A stretch of DNA of 64,000 bases, taken from IMG/VR virus record IMGVR_UViG_3300012922_000006, positions 1 through 64,000 of that record, one strand, 5' to 3'. Origin of the DNA: a virus. Below the pieces are notes generated by a model. The model saw only the letters and a program-made list of their open reading frames with translations. It was not told where the DNA came from and ran no database searches. Position numbers and translations under genes: made by a program. Shown here in pieces: positions 23,581 through 30,813 of the stretch (positions are counted from its first letter, which is position 1; each line of letters begins with the position of its first letter).

Positions 23581-24035
23581 TCGCGACCCTGCTCCCGATC
23601 GAGTCGCCTCAGCTCCGACGCCTCGTACTCCTCGAGTCCCAGGCGCGACTTCAGCGTGCCCACCTCGCGCCTGAGCGCCGGCACGTCGCTGGGCTCCCCG
23701 GGCGCGCGCGGCGACGGCGGGACGCTCACCACGAACGGGTCGCCGACCGCCTGCACGGAGGCCACGGGGACTGTCCCCGAAGTCGAGGCCAGGGCCTCGA
23801 CTTGCCCCGGCTCGACGACCTGCACCTCCGCGAGCGGCACCGCCTCGCCCCCGACCAGCAGCGCCACGCCGCACGCCTTCACGGCGTCGCCGCGCCACGC
23901 ACCCTCGTCGCAGAAGTCGTTCCACCCAGAGTCTGGCTGGCCCCCGTTCCGCTCCGCGTCCAGCTCCACCCAGCGCAGCCACCGGTCGACGAGCTGCCCC
24001 GAGACGACCACCCTCGTCCTGACGCCGTACCTCAC
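23577..24035 (-). CDS. hypothetical protein containing a palindrome copy
   Basis: 152 residues from GTG 24035 (GTGA overlap with the upstream stop). VRYGVRTRVVVSGQLVDRW, LDAERNGGQPDSGWNDFCDE, later a charged helix (LGLEEYEASELRRLDREQG). The imperfect palindrome copy 6 encodes VEALAST in the middle. Function unknown. Confidence 0.5.
   Translation of the reverse strand: MRYGVRTRVVVSGQLVDRWLRWVELDAERNGGQPDSGWNDFCDEGAWRGDAVKACGVALLVGGEAVPLAEVQVVEPGQVEALASTSGTVPVASVQAVGDPFVVSVPPSPRAPGEPSDVPALRREVGTLKSRLGLEEYEASELRRLDREQGRE
23781..23802. repeat. palindromic element copy 6 (one mismatch, inside a gene)
   Basis: Same 22-bp element with C to A at 23791, the only imperfect copy. In-frame in the 23577-24035 gene; AAG/CTT flanks extend it to 24 bp. 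Confidence 0.9.
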
Positions 24036-24484
24036 GTCTCGGCCCCGTCCGAGACGACCTCGGCACTCCTGAAGACCACCGCCTCTCCCTCGCCGAGGAA
24101 CTGCGCGAGCCCGCGCGCCTGCACCTCGGTCCCCGTCCACTTGCCCGGGTCGCTGTCGCTGGACCAGGACGCGGGCGTCAGCGTCGTCGCCTCCTGGAGC
24201 CACGCACCGTCCGCGCGCAGCACGCCCCACTCCTCCACGGACCCCAGCTCCCAGACCTCGATCCGGTACGGCTCCGGCAAGACGAGCAGTCGCGCGTCGG
24301 GCCCGAGCGTCGCCCGCAGCGCGTCGACGTCGACCGGGTCGATGCCATCGCCGACCGGGTACCGGAGCACGACGAGAGTGGTCGCGTCCCCCGACAGTGC
24401 CCCGCGCACGACGCACGCCGCCGAGCCGCCACCCTCGCGGACCTCCTGCTCGCAGACCCTCAGCTCCAACCGCCTGTTGCTCAT
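24032..24484 (-). CDS. hypothetical protein
   Basis: 150 residues (MSNRRLELRVCEQEVREGGG; GDATTLVVLRYPVGDGIDPV; GPDARLLVLPEPYRIEVWEL). An alpha/beta protein with no recognised motif. GGCAT lies 10 nt upstream of ATG 24484, only 16 nt after the previous stop. Confidence 0.5.
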   Translation of the reverse strand: MSNRRLELRVCEQEVREGGGSAACVVRGALSGDATTLVVLRYPVGDGIDPVDVDALRATLGPDARLLVLPEPYRIEVWELGSVEEWGVLRADGAWLQEATTLTPASWSSDSDPGKWTGTEVQARGLAQFLGEGEAVVFRSAEVVSDGAET

Positions 24485-24494
24485 GTCCCCGCGG

Positions 24495-24499
24495 ATGCC
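24495..24499 (-). promoter_or_regulatory. GGCAT start-proximal motif
   Basis: GGCAT, 10-nt spacer, ATG 24484. The TAG stop of the upstream gene ends one base before it. Confidence 0.55.
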
Positions 24500-24500
24500 G

Positions 24501-24749
24501 CTACGGGACGGGGATGCCTTCCCGAACGCACCACCCGAGCATGTGACCGCGACACCTGAGGACCAGCGCGCGACCGGACGCGTCCGACCGAAACGCCGAG
24601 ACCTCCTCGAAGTGCTCCGGGTCGTCGAAGAGCTGCACCCCGGCGAGGGTGACGAACGTGTCCGTCACCGTGTCGATGAACGCGAACGGCCCATAGTGCC
24701 CGTCTGGGAAGAGCCAGTAGGCCTCGCGCAGGTCGCAGAAGCGGATCAC
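24501..24749 (-). CDS. small hypothetical protein
   Basis: 82 residues from GTG 24749 (GTGA overlap). VIRFCDLREAYWLFPDGHYG, FIDTVTDTFVTLAGVQLF, RCRGHMLGWCVREGIPVP. Compact alpha/beta protein with three Cys. Function unknown. Confidence 0.5.
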   Translation of the reverse strand: MIRFCDLREAYWLFPDGHYGPFAFIDTVTDTFVTLAGVQLFDDPEHFEEVSAFRSDASGRALVLRCRGHMLGWCVREGIPVP

Positions 24750-24985
24750 CGCGCGCCCCGGCACTCGCACGCGACGAGGTTGCCCCACTCGTCATCGGCG
24801 TAGCGCGCGACCCCCGCGTCGCCGCAGACCGACTTGCACCTCGCCGCGGCCACGTCCCTCTGGTTCACCACGGGCTCGCCACTCGACGCGAGCTTGAGCC
24901 CACCGGCGACGACGATGACGACCAGGAAGAAGCCGATCACACCGAGCAGCACCTCGACGTGGTCGTGGACCCTGGGCAGCCTCAC
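24746..24985 (-). CDS. single-TM protein with Cys-rich tail
   Basis: 79 residues from GTG 24985. One TM helix (LLGVIGFFLVVIVVAGGLKL), then a soluble tail with four Cys (CKSVCGDAGVARYADDEWG, VACECRGAR). Probably inner-membrane. Function unknown. Confidence 0.55.
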   Translation of the reverse strand: MRLPRVHDHVEVLLGVIGFFLVVIVVAGGLKLASSGEPVVNQRDVAAARCKSVCGDAGVARYADDEWGNLVACECRGAR

Positions 24986-25215
24986 GTCCGCCTCGCCGTG
25001 CCGAGCTGGTCGCGCACGACCCTCGCGCACCTGCTGCACAGGTCGTGCGCCCTCCCCGACTCGACCTCCACCGCCGCGAACCCCTCGTCCTGCGCCCTGC
25101 TGCGCGTGTACGAGTCGCGGTCCGCACCCTCCGAAGAACCGTGGGTGAACGCGCCAGACTTCGCACCGCACTTGTCGCAGACGACGCGCGCGGACTGCAC
25201 CATCTCGATGCTCAC
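24982..25215 (-). CDS. small zinc-finger protein
   Basis: 77 residues from GTG 25215. VVCDKCGAKSG near residue 11 and HDLCSRCARVVRDQLG near residue 58 form a two-CxxC zinc ribbon. Overlaps both neighbours by 4 nt. Unknown function. Confidence 0.55.
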   Translation of the reverse strand: MSIEMVQSARVVCDKCGAKSGAFTHGSSEGADRDSYTRSRAQDEGFAAVEVESGRAHDLCSRCARVVRDQLGTARRT

Positions 25216-25619
25216 GTCCCCTCCAGCAGGCGCACGAGTAAGGACCGGATCTGGTCTCGCGCGCGGGGCGGGCGCGGTGCCGACTGCGCGTGCTGCCACG
25301 CCTGGATCCTGCCCAGCTTGTGGTCGAGCACGTCGACCAGGTCCTTCAGCAGCGCGACCTCGCTCCTGAGCCCCTCGTCCCTCTCGCGCACGTCGCGCGC
25401 CTCGCTCGCGACGTAGGCCTGCAGCCGCGCGTACGCCTGCCGCACCTCGGCCATGTCCACGACCGGTACCGGCGTGTCCTGCGGCCCGCTCTCGCGCGGC
25501 GCACCCTGCACGCTCGCCTCCTCGATCCTCGTGGTCGGGTCTTCGTCCGTCGGCATGCGGAGCTTCGTCGCTCGTGCCTCAGGTACCGGACCCCGGTGCT
25601 GCTTCGCCGTCTTGCTCAC
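25212..25619 (-). CDS. coiled-coil protein
   Basis: 135 residues from GTG 25619. Basic start (VSKTAKQHRGPVPEARATKL), then a long helix (MAEVRQAYARLQAYVASEAR; SEVALLKDLVDVLDHKLGRI). Coiled-coil likely; otherwise unrecognised. Confidence 0.5.
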   Translation of the reverse strand: MSKTAKQHRGPVPEARATKLRMPTDEDPTTRIEEASVQGAPRESGPQDTPVPVVDMAEVRQAYARLQAYVASEARDVRERDEGLRSEVALLKDLVDVLDHKLGRIQAWQHAQSAPRPPRARDQIRSLLVRLLEGT

Positions 25620-26146
25620 GTCACCTCTCCGATCTTCCGCAGGAGTCGCGTCCGGAACCACGCGTCGTCGTCCTGCTTCCCGTCGAGCAGCTCGCGCTTC
25701 ATCCCGAGGGCGAGCGCGAAGGCCGCCGCGTCGAGCGCCTTGCCGCGGAGAACCGGGACGAGCTTCACCAGCATCTCGCGCTCCCCGTCGACCACGCACT
25801 CGAGGACGAGCCGCGTGAGCGCGTCCCAGTTCGGCGACGTGCGGACGTCCTCGCCGAGTCGGTCGACGTGGCGCGCAACGCGCTCGCTCTTGACGACGAG
25901 GTCCTCGACCCTCAGCTGCACCGACGCCTGCAGCTCGCCGAGGAGGTGCCGCAGCTCCGTCATCCGCGGGTCGGGCACCACGCTCTGCGGGCCAGCGGGG
26001 TGGTCGAGGACGTCCTCGACGCGCAGCCCCCTGCGCTCCGCCATGCGCGCGACCACCTTCCGGAACTTCAGCACCTCGCGGAGCCTCGCCTCCGCAGACC
26101 TCGCGTCGATCGTCTTCCCCCTGCTGCTCCTCTTCACCTTGCTCAT
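25616..26146 (-). CDS. helical hypothetical protein
   Basis: 176 residues, ATG 26146, AGGAGG upstream plus ATGA overlap. MSKVKRSSRGKTIDARSAEA opens a basic, largely helical protein (LRHLLGELQASVQLRVEDLV). Unknown function. Confidence 0.5.
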   Translation of the reverse strand: MSKVKRSSRGKTIDARSAEARLREVLKFRKVVARMAERRGLRVEDVLDHPAGPQSVVPDPRMTELRHLLGELQASVQLRVEDLVVKSERVARHVDRLGEDVRTSPNWDALTRLVLECVVDGEREMLVKLVPVLRGKALDAAAFALALGMKRELLDGKQDDDAWFRTRLLRKIGEVT

Positions 26147-26409
26147 CGACTCTTCCTCCTGAGGACGACGACCTCCGCCCCACCCCCGTACTCGTCCGCC
26201 GAGCCCGCGAAGAAGTCCGCCAGCTCGCGCAGCTTGTTCGCGAGGTCGAACTGCGCCGACCCGTCCCCGGCGCACCGGACGTGCACCATCGTCAGCGCGT
26301 CCCCGTACATGTTCGCGTCGACGCCCCTGTACTTCACCCGCACGCTCATCTGCCCGACGAGGACCGGCGGGAGCGCGGGAGCGGGAGCCTTCTTCTTCGC
26401 CTTGCTCAT
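26143..26409 (-). CDS. small hypothetical protein
   Basis: 88 residues. Lys/Ala/Pro start (MSKAKKKAPAPALPPVLVGQ), then MSVRVKYRGVDANMYGDALT and a helix (LANKLRELADFFAGSADEYG). GGCAT is 10 nt upstream of ATG 26409. No domain recognised. Confidence 0.5.
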   Translation of the reverse strand: MSKAKKKAPAPALPPVLVGQMSVRVKYRGVDANMYGDALTMVHVRCAGDGSAQFDLANKLRELADFFAGSADEYGGGAEVVVLRRKSR

Positions 26410-26419
26410 GTCGCCTCGG

Positions 26420-26424
26420 ATGCC
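26420..26424 (-). promoter_or_regulatory. GGCAT start-proximal motif
   Basis: GGCAT, 10-nt spacer, ATG 26409. Confidence 0.55.
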
Positions 26425-26456
26425 GGCACCCGAGCGTCTTCTCCATGCCCCCGCAG

Positions 26457-26461
26457 ATGCC
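26457..26461 (-). promoter_or_regulatory. GGCAT motif before a short or lost gene
   Basis: GGCAT, 10-nt spacer, ATG 26446. The frame from this ATG overlaps the next gene out of phase and has no plausible protein, so a gene may have been lost here. Confidence 0.35.
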
Positions 26462-26465
26462 GCCC

Positions 26466-26820
26466 TCAGCGGAGGATGAACACGTCGACGCGCCTGCCCC
26501 CGTGCTCCCAGACCTCGACCCACTTCTCGTCGACGCTGCCCATGCGCCGCCACGCCGCGAGCACGAAGGTTCGATCGAAGCGCATCGTCATGCCCGCGTT
26601 CCTGAGCGCGGCCCGCAGCTCCTCGTCCCGCGTCGCCTCCGGCTCGTCTCGCGGCACCCGCAACGGGCAAGACGAGTAGGTCGAGATCCTTCGCGCTCGA
26701 CCCACGGTGCAGCACCGACCCGGCGATCCCGACGTGCCACCCCGCCGCGGTCGCGTGCTGCCCCACGTGCCTCGCGAACTCCACCGCCGACTCGAGCGTC
26801 CACACGACTGACCTAGCCAT
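26466..26820 (-). pseudogene. nucleotidyltransferase-like gene with frameshift
   Basis: ATG 26820 (GGCAT 10 nt upstream) opens MARSVVWTLESAVEFARHVG and GIAGSVLHRGSSAKDLDLLV, a nucleotidyltransferase-like GS...DLDLL core. Near 26655 the frame must shift by one base to continue as PLRVPRDEPEATRDEELRAA and on to WVEVWEHGGRRVDVFIL at the stop 26466. The two halves together give a coherent MNT/ANT-type domain of ~115 residues. So it is either broken, mis-sequenced by one base, or shifted during translation. Confidence 0.55.
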
Positions 26821-26830
26821 ACCCCGCGAG

Positions 26831-26835
26831 ATGCC
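26831..26835 (-). promoter_or_regulatory. GGCAT start-proximal motif
   Basis: GGCAT, 10-nt spacer, ATG 26820. Confidence 0.55.
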
Positions 26836-26839
26836 GCCG

Positions 26840-27019
26840 TCAGAAGGGCATGCGCCTCAGCGACTCGACGTAGTCCTCGACCGCGCGCTGGTCGTCATCC
26901 TTGGCGAGGGAGCGGAAGCCGCGCGCGTTGTCGCGCAGCTGCTTCGCACCCACCTCCATCGCCTTGGCTTCGCGCTCCATCCGCGTCGCCTCGGTGCGCA
27001 GCCACTTCCTCGCGTTCAT
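26840..27019 (-). CDS. small helical protein
   Basis: 59 residues, one long charged helix (MNARKWLRTEATRMEREAKA, LAKDDDQRAVEDYVESLRRM). GGCAT 10 nt upstream of ATG 27019. Function unknown. Confidence 0.5.
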   Translation of the reverse strand: MNARKWLRTEATRMEREAKAMEVGAKQLRDNARGFRSLAKDDDQRAVEDYVESLRRMPF

Positions 27020-27029
27020 GCCACGCGAG

Positions 27030-27034
27030 ATGCC
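27030..27034 (-). promoter_or_regulatory. GGCAT start-proximal motif
   Basis: GGCAT, 10-nt spacer, ATG 27019. Confidence 0.55.
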
Positions 27035-27076
27035 GCTCGCGCTTGATCGCCGGGGCGGGGAGCACACGATCGACGC

Positions 27077-27235
27077 ATGCTCGTCATCGGCGTCACCCTC
27101 CTCGTCGCGGTCGTCGGCCTGCTCCTCTACGCGCTCGCGTCCAACCCGAAGGTCGCGCGCATCGGGGAGCTGATGTTCTTCTGCGGCCTACTCGCGACGC
27201 TGCTCGCGATCCAGCACGTCGCGATCCGCATCTAG
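27077..27235 (+). CDS. small two-TM membrane protein on the plus strand
   Basis: 52 residues. MLVIGVTLLVAVVGLLLYAL is one TM helix, ASNPKVARIGE a short loop, and LMFFCGLLATLLAIQHVAI a second TM helix. This 'LLLYALA.NPK...IG.LMFFCGLLATLL' layout is a recurrent small phage membrane protein of unknown function; a holin-like role is possible but unproven. GGGGAG lies about 12 nt upstream. Its stop overlaps the convergent gene's stop by 4 nt. Confidence 0.75.
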   Translation: MLVIGVTLLVAVVGLLLYALASNPKVARIGELMFFCGLLATLLAIQHVAIRI

Positions 27236-27519
27236 TGCTCCTCGAGCCTGAGCGCGCGGTCGAGGCACTCGCGCGCCGGCGGCCGGCTGGTCCGCTTGCC
27301 GAGCTGCCGCCTCCTGCGCTCGTGGTCGAGGATGCTCCACGCCGCCCCCCGCACTCGCTCGGTGCGGCCCATCGTCAGCTCGTCGAGGTGGACCTCCTCA
27401 GCGACGTCGGGGTGCAGCGTCACGTAGTAGTGGGCACCGTCGAACATCGGGGCGTTCGCCCTCCTCAGTGCGTCGACTGCCGCGACCACCTGCTCGAGCG
27501 TGAAGACGTCCCCACTCAC
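27232..27519 (-). CDS. small hypothetical protein
   Basis: 95 residues from GTG 27519. VSGDVFTLEQVVAAVDALRR, HYYVTLHPDVAEEVHLDELT, a basic segment LDHERRRRQLGKR. Alpha/beta; no recognised family. Overlaps neighbours by GTGA. Confidence 0.5.
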   Translation of the reverse strand: MSGDVFTLEQVVAAVDALRRANAPMFDGAHYYVTLHPDVAEEVHLDELTMGRTERVRGAAWSILDHERRRRQLGKRTSRPPARECLDRALRLEEH

Positions 27520-27833
27520 CGCTTCCCCGCCAGGCGCGCGGCGCGCTTCCTCTCGCGCTTCTCCTCCGCGACCGCCTGCTCCGGGCAGTGCGGACGTGAA
27601 TACGCCGACGCGAAGTCCATGGTCGCCACCTGGTCACGCTTCACGCCCGAGTTGAACGCCGCAAGCTTCTCGTAGTGCGCGTCCTCCGCCTCCTCACCCA
27701 TGGGCAGGGAGTCGAGTCGAGGCCCGGGCCTCGACTTCTCCTCCTCTCGCCTCCGCGGTGAGGGGAGGTCGATCCCGAGCATCGCGAGCACAAGTGCCGC
27801 GTGCATCGTCGAGAGGACGCGCCTGCCGCTCAC
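27516..27833 (-). CDS. hypothetical protein containing a palindrome copy
   Basis: 105 residues from GTG 27833. Hydrophobic start (LSTMHAALVLAMLGIDLPSP), then SRPGPRL encoded by palindrome copy 7, then LPMGEEAEDAHYEKLAAFNS and a basic C-terminal helix (AEEKRERKRAARLAGKR). The element separates two compositionally different halves, so the N-terminal part may be an added segment. Confidence 0.5.
   Translation of the reverse strand: MSGRRVLSTMHAALVLAMLGIDLPSPRRREEEKSRPGPRLDSLPMGEEAEDAHYEKLAAFNSGVKRDQVATMDFASAYSRPHCPEQAVAEEKRERKRAARLAGKR
27715..27736. repeat. palindromic element copy 7 (inside a gene)
   Basis: Perfect 22-bp copy in-frame, 97 nt after the start of the 27516-27833 gene, encoding SRPGPRL. 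Confidence 0.95.
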
Positions 27834-28083
27834 GTCGACACCTCCGGAGGCGCGACCCTGCTCACGTACGTGACGAGCCACTTCGTCGCGACCGAGTCGA
27901 CTGCGGCGACGACGAGGCGTGCATGCGTCGCGAGGTCACCCCCTTGAACGCCGCGTCCTCCCAGCACGCGCGACCCACCTGCACGCTCGCCTCCGCGAGG
28001 TCGTCCGCGTGCACGCCCGCCTTCTCGAGCATCGCGATTATAACGGCGTCCACGACTGCGATGATCCTGTCCTCCTTGCTCAC
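27830..28083 (-). pseudogene. helical gene with homopolymer frameshift
   Basis: GTG 28083 opens VSKEDRIIAVVDAVIIAMLE, then EASVQVGRACWEDAAFKG. At a run of five G (near 27941) the frame must shift to read GDLATHARLVVAAVDSVATK and WLVTYVSRVAPPEVST, which ends exactly at the GTGA overlap with the next gene. The unshifted end (SSSPQSTRSRRSGSSRT) is implausible. One G seems missing. Confidence 0.5.
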
Positions 28084-28589
28084 CGGCGCACCACCCGCGG
28101 CACCGCCTCGGGGTGCCTCGGCAGCTTGTCGATCAGCTGCCCCTGGCCGTCCGCCCTCGTCGCCTGCGCGTCGGGCTCCCAGAGCCTCAAGTCGTCGTGG
28201 TCGTTCGGCTCCGGGCGCGGCGCGCGGAACTCCGGCTTCATCTGCGACGGCTCGCTGTTGGGAGCGGCCCGCTGCTTCTGCGACGCCTGCGACCCCTGCC
28301 CGTCGACCACGCTCACCTTCCCGCTCGTCGCCTCGCTCGGCTCCACCGCCTGCTCGCCCTGCGGCGCCTGCGACGCGTCGGGCATCGACGACACGAAGCC
28401 GTTGAGCGCGCGCGTGACGCCCTTCTGGATCTGCACGGGGGCGTCGAACGCCTCCTCGCCCGTCGCCGTGTAGCGCTTCTGCCCGGGCGCGTGCGGGGCG
28501 GGCTGCTGGGCGCGCTGGTGGTAGCAGAACGGGCAGGACGTCGGGTTCATCTTGTGGGCGCAGTGCTGCGGCTTCGGCGGCTGGTTCAT
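28080..28589 (-). CDS. hypothetical protein with N-terminal zinc knuckle
   Basis: 169 residues. HCAHKMNPTSCPFCYHQRAQ at the start is a metal-binding pattern. The centre (RYTATGEEAFDAPVQIQKGV) and the rest are polar and disordered, ending in a basic HPEAVPRVVRR. GGCAT 10 nt upstream of ATG 28589. Confidence 0.5.
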   Translation of the reverse strand: MNQPPKPQHCAHKMNPTSCPFCYHQRAQQPAPHAPGQKRYTATGEEAFDAPVQIQKGVTRALNGFVSSMPDASQAPQGEQAVEPSEATSGKVSVVDGQGSQASQKQRAAPNSEPSQMKPEFRAPRPEPNDHDDLRLWEPDAQATRADGQGQLIDKLPRHPEAVPRVVRR

Positions 28590-28599
28590 GCGGCGGAGC

Positions 28600-28604
28600 A
28601 TGCC
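28600..28604 (-). promoter_or_regulatory. GGCAT start-proximal motif
   Basis: GGCAT, 10-nt spacer, ATG 28589. Confidence 0.55.
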
Positions 28605-28640
28605 GCCTGGACCGGGCACCCGTCGACGGGCGGTCCGCGC

Positions 28641-28776
28641 TCAGTGAATAAAGGCTTGCAAGGTCTCGGCAACGGCACCGTGGGCACGCGAGGATTGGGA
28701 GAGGCTCACCCTCGACGCGGACCACGGCGCACCCTGCGACTCGACCGCGCCACCCGCACCGCTTGCACGACCTCAC
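28641..28776 (-). pseudogene. zinc-ribbon gene with probable frameshift
   Basis: GTG 28776 follows the upstream stop directly. It reads VRSCKRCGWRGRVAGCAVVR and LPILACPRC, a four-Cys ribbon. Just after the second CPxC the +1 frame gives VAETLQAFIH and a stop at 28641, a typical end for such proteins; the original frame runs through the next gene. Probable single-base indel. Confidence 0.4.
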
Positions 28777-29118
28777 TCAGAAGCTCTCGACGCCGACCAC
28801 GTCCGCACTCGTGTCGGGGATGGCGCTCGGCCCGTAATCCCACTCGACCTCGCGGACCTCGTACCCGAAGTGGTCGCGCAGCACGCGGCGGGCACTCCTG
28901 CCCTTCCTACCGCCGTACGCCCCGCGCCTCCCCCACTGCGCCTCCGTCCTGCCGCGGTACGTGGCCCTCCACTCCTCGGGTTCGAGGAAAAAGTGGGTCC
29001 CCGTGACGTGGTAGGCGAGGCCCTGCTCGGCGAGCGACTTGCGCACGAGGCGCCAGAGGGCGCGCCTCGCCTTCCGGACCGCGCGCCTGCGCAGCTTCTT
29101 CAGCCTCGACCTGTTCAT
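28777..29118 (-). CDS. basic hypothetical protein
   Basis: 113 residues. Very basic N-terminus (MNRSRLKKLRRRAVRKARRA), then YHVTGTHFFLEPEEWRATYR and an acidic end. Possibly nucleic-acid binding. GGCAT 10 nt upstream of ATG 29118. Confidence 0.5.
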   Translation of the reverse strand: MNRSRLKKLRRRAVRKARRALWRLVRKSLAEQGLAYHVTGTHFFLEPEEWRATYRGRTEAQWGRRGAYGGRKGRSARRVLRDHFGYEVREVEWDYGPSAIPDTSADVVGVESF

Positions 29119-29128
29119 GCGCGTGCGG

Positions 29129-29133
29129 ATGCC
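29129..29133 (-). promoter_or_regulatory. GGCAT start-proximal motif
   Basis: GGCAT, 10-nt spacer, ATG 29118. Confidence 0.55.
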
Positions 29134-29139
29134 GCGCGC

Positions 29140-29349
29140 TCACCACTCGAGGCGCACGACGTGCTCGCCGTACGGCACCGGGCGCTCGACGCGGCCCGCG
29201 TGCGCGCGCTCCGGGTGCGCGACGTACCTCGGGGGACAGTGGCGGGGCGGAGGCTCGTGCAGGGGGCCCAGGCGCAGCACGGCGCGCACCGCGTCCACGA
29301 AGTCGTAGAGCCGCTGCGCCTCGGGGAAGCAGCGCCGCCTGCGGCTCAC
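29140..29349 (-). CDS. small FVDAVR-family protein
   Basis: 69 residues from GTG 29349. VSRRRRCFPEAQRLYDFVDA then VRAVLRLGPLHEPPPRHCPP. The FVDAVRxxLR.xPL segment also occurs in the frameshifted gene at 14836-15017, so the two are paralogues. Function unknown. Confidence 0.5.
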   Translation of the reverse strand: MSRRRRCFPEAQRLYDFVDAVRAVLRLGPLHEPPPRHCPPRYVAHPERAHAGRVERPVPYGEHVVRLEW

Positions 29350-29651
29350 GGCACCCGCTCCAGCCTCGCGCACTGGTAGCCGCGGTCCGTCCTCACGTAC
29401 TCACCGCCGCGCCGCTCGCAGTCCGCGCCCTCCTGGAACCGGTCCACCAGCCCGTACGCGACGGCGCCGATGACCGCCGTGATCAGCACGGCGAGGACTC
29501 CGACCTGCACGATCGCCCACGTCGACGCCAACCATGAGCTGAGGCGACGTCTGCGGTCCCGCTCGCGCAGGAGCCGGCGCTCGAGCGCGTCCACCTCCGA
29601 CCAGTCCTCGACGGGGTCCGGGGTGCGCTCCTGCGATCGGAACGGGTTCAT
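29346..29651 (-). CDS. single-TM protein
   Basis: 101 residues. Charged cytoplasmic N-terminus (LERRLLRERDRRRRLSS), one TM helix (IVQVGVLAVLITAVIGAVAY), then a short outer domain with two Cys (ADCERRGGEYVRTDRGYQCA). ATG 29651 with ATGA overlap. Unknown. Confidence 0.55.
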   Translation of the reverse strand: MNPFRSQERTPDPVEDWSEVDALERRLLRERDRRRRLSSWLASTWAIVQVGVLAVLITAVIGAVAYGLVDRFQEGADCERRGGEYVRTDRGYQCARLERVP

Positions 29652-29983
29652 GACGTCGGCACCCCCTTGTACGCGTCGAGCAGCTCCCTCAGCGTGGTCA
29701 CCCGCTTCGCCAGCACATCTGCGCGCTCCTGCTGGTACCTCAACTCCGCGCACGCCGACTCGCGGTGGTCCTGGATGATGCGCTCACGGTTCTGCGACGC
29801 CCTGAGCATCGCGTCCGCGCCGACGTACGCGGCCCAGTTCATGTCCGCGCGCGACTTCTCCGCCTCGAAGGCAGTGGTCGCGTTCTTCAGCTCCCACTCG
29901 AGTCGGGCGATGCGCCTGTCGAGGACCTCGAGCACGCACTCGTCGTCGAGGCGGGCCGCGTCCGCGTGCTCGATGAGGTTCAC
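29648..29983 (-). CDS. coiled-coil protein
   Basis: 111 residues from GTG 29983. Long helical region (LDRRIARLEWELKNATTAFE; LRYQQERADVLAKRVTTLRE). Predicted coiled coil. Sits between two TM-protein genes with 4-nt overlaps. Confidence 0.5.
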   Translation of the reverse strand: MNLIEHADAARLDDECVLEVLDRRIARLEWELKNATTAFEAEKSRADMNWAAYVGADAMLRASQNRERIIQDHRESACAELRYQQERADVLAKRVTTLRELLDAYKGVPTS

Positions 29984-30267
29984 CGCGACCTCGCGAAGTA
30001 GACGCACGCCGCGACCACCGCGAGGAGCGCGAGCCCCGTGATCCCGATCCTCAGCCAGCTCGCCCACTCGTGACCGACCTCGACTACCCGCACGACGACC
30101 TCGCGCTTCCTCGGCGCGCTCGGCGCCGCGATCTCCCTGTCACCCGCCACCACCAGCAGCGCCGTCATGCCGAGCACCTCGTGCTCCACGCGCGTCGACG
30201 TCCACGACGGGCGCTCCCGCTCCCGCTGCTCCTCAACCTCCCCGACCGGCCTCGCTGCCGCCGCCAT
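29980..30267 (-). CDS. C-terminal TM protein
   Basis: 95 residues. Polar N-terminal part (EVEEQRERERPSWTSTRVEH) and one C-terminal TM helix (ITGLALLAVVAACVYFARSR). Start ATG 30267 overlaps the upstream gene by 35 nt; ATG 30168 (MTALLVVAGDRE) is an alternative. Confidence 0.5.
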   Translation of the reverse strand: MAAAARPVGEVEEQRERERPSWTSTRVEHEVLGMTALLVVAGDREIAAPSAPRKREVVVRVVEVGHEWASWLRIGITGLALLAVVAACVYFARSR

Positions 30268-30565
30268 CCGGGCCTCCCTCGTTCACCGCCGAGTATGCCG
30301 CGAGTGCGATGACGTGCTTGGCGTAGTGCACGCGTCCCATCGGACTCCGCGCGTGCTCGTCGCACGCGTAGTCGCCGTGCAGGTCCGGATCAGAATGCGT
30401 CGCCAACTTGCCGCACCCGCGCGCGAAGCAGTGCAGGAGCGCCGCGTCCACGAGCGCGCGCAGCCCCTCCACCTCGCGCCGCAGCAGCCCCGCCTCCCCC
30501 GCCGTGAGCGCCCAGTCCATCCCGGTCTCGCGCGAGTACGCGAGCACCTCCTCGAGCGTCCTCAC
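30233..30565 (-). CDS. hypothetical protein
   Basis: 110 residues from GTG 30565. VRTLEEVLAYSRETGMDWAL, then HCFARGCGKLATHSDPDLHG with CDEH, a possible metal site. No known family. Confidence 0.5.
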   Translation of the reverse strand: MRTLEEVLAYSRETGMDWALTAGEAGLLRREVEGLRALVDAALLHCFARGCGKLATHSDPDLHGDYACDEHARSPMGRVHYAKHVIALAAYSAVNEGGPDGGGSEAGRGG

Positions 30566-30813
30566 GACCGCAGCCCCCGCTCGAGCGCCTCGATCTCCTC
30601 GACGCAGAGGAGCCTGTTCATCCACTCCCGCCGCACCAGCCGCTCGTGCTCGATCCTCGTGATGAGGACCTCTCCCCCGGGATTGCACCCGAGCTGCGCG
30701 GCCACCACCGCCGCGTGCACGGGGTCGGGGGCGCGCACGATCGCGACGCCCAGGAACTGCGAGCCCTCCGCCTTGGCGGTGTCGCAGAAGGACAGCCAGT
30801 AGAGCGCGCTCAC
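30562..30813 (-). CDS. small conserved phage-type protein
   Basis: 83 residues from GTG 30813. The order YWLSFCD, FLGVAIVRAPD, AAQLGCNPGGEV, RLLCVEEIEAL matches a small phage protein pattern ('W.SF...FLG..IV.A...A...A...G.NPGGEV...LL..EE') that I recognise as widespread but uncharacterised. Confidence 0.55.
   Translation of the reverse strand: MSALYWLSFCDTAKAEGSQFLGVAIVRAPDPVHAAVVAAQLGCNPGGEVLITRIEHERLVRREWMNRLLCVEEIEALERGLRS

Noticed and set aside
26425-26446. A separate gene starting at ATG 26446
   Set aside because: It has a GGCAT motif but its frame overlaps the 26143-26409 gene out of phase and yields no plausible protein; recorded as a motif only.
28641-28670. Possible TTGCAA promoter around 28653-28658
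   Set aside because: No TANNNT box at the right distance on either strand; the sequence fits the 3' end of the zinc-ribbon gene.
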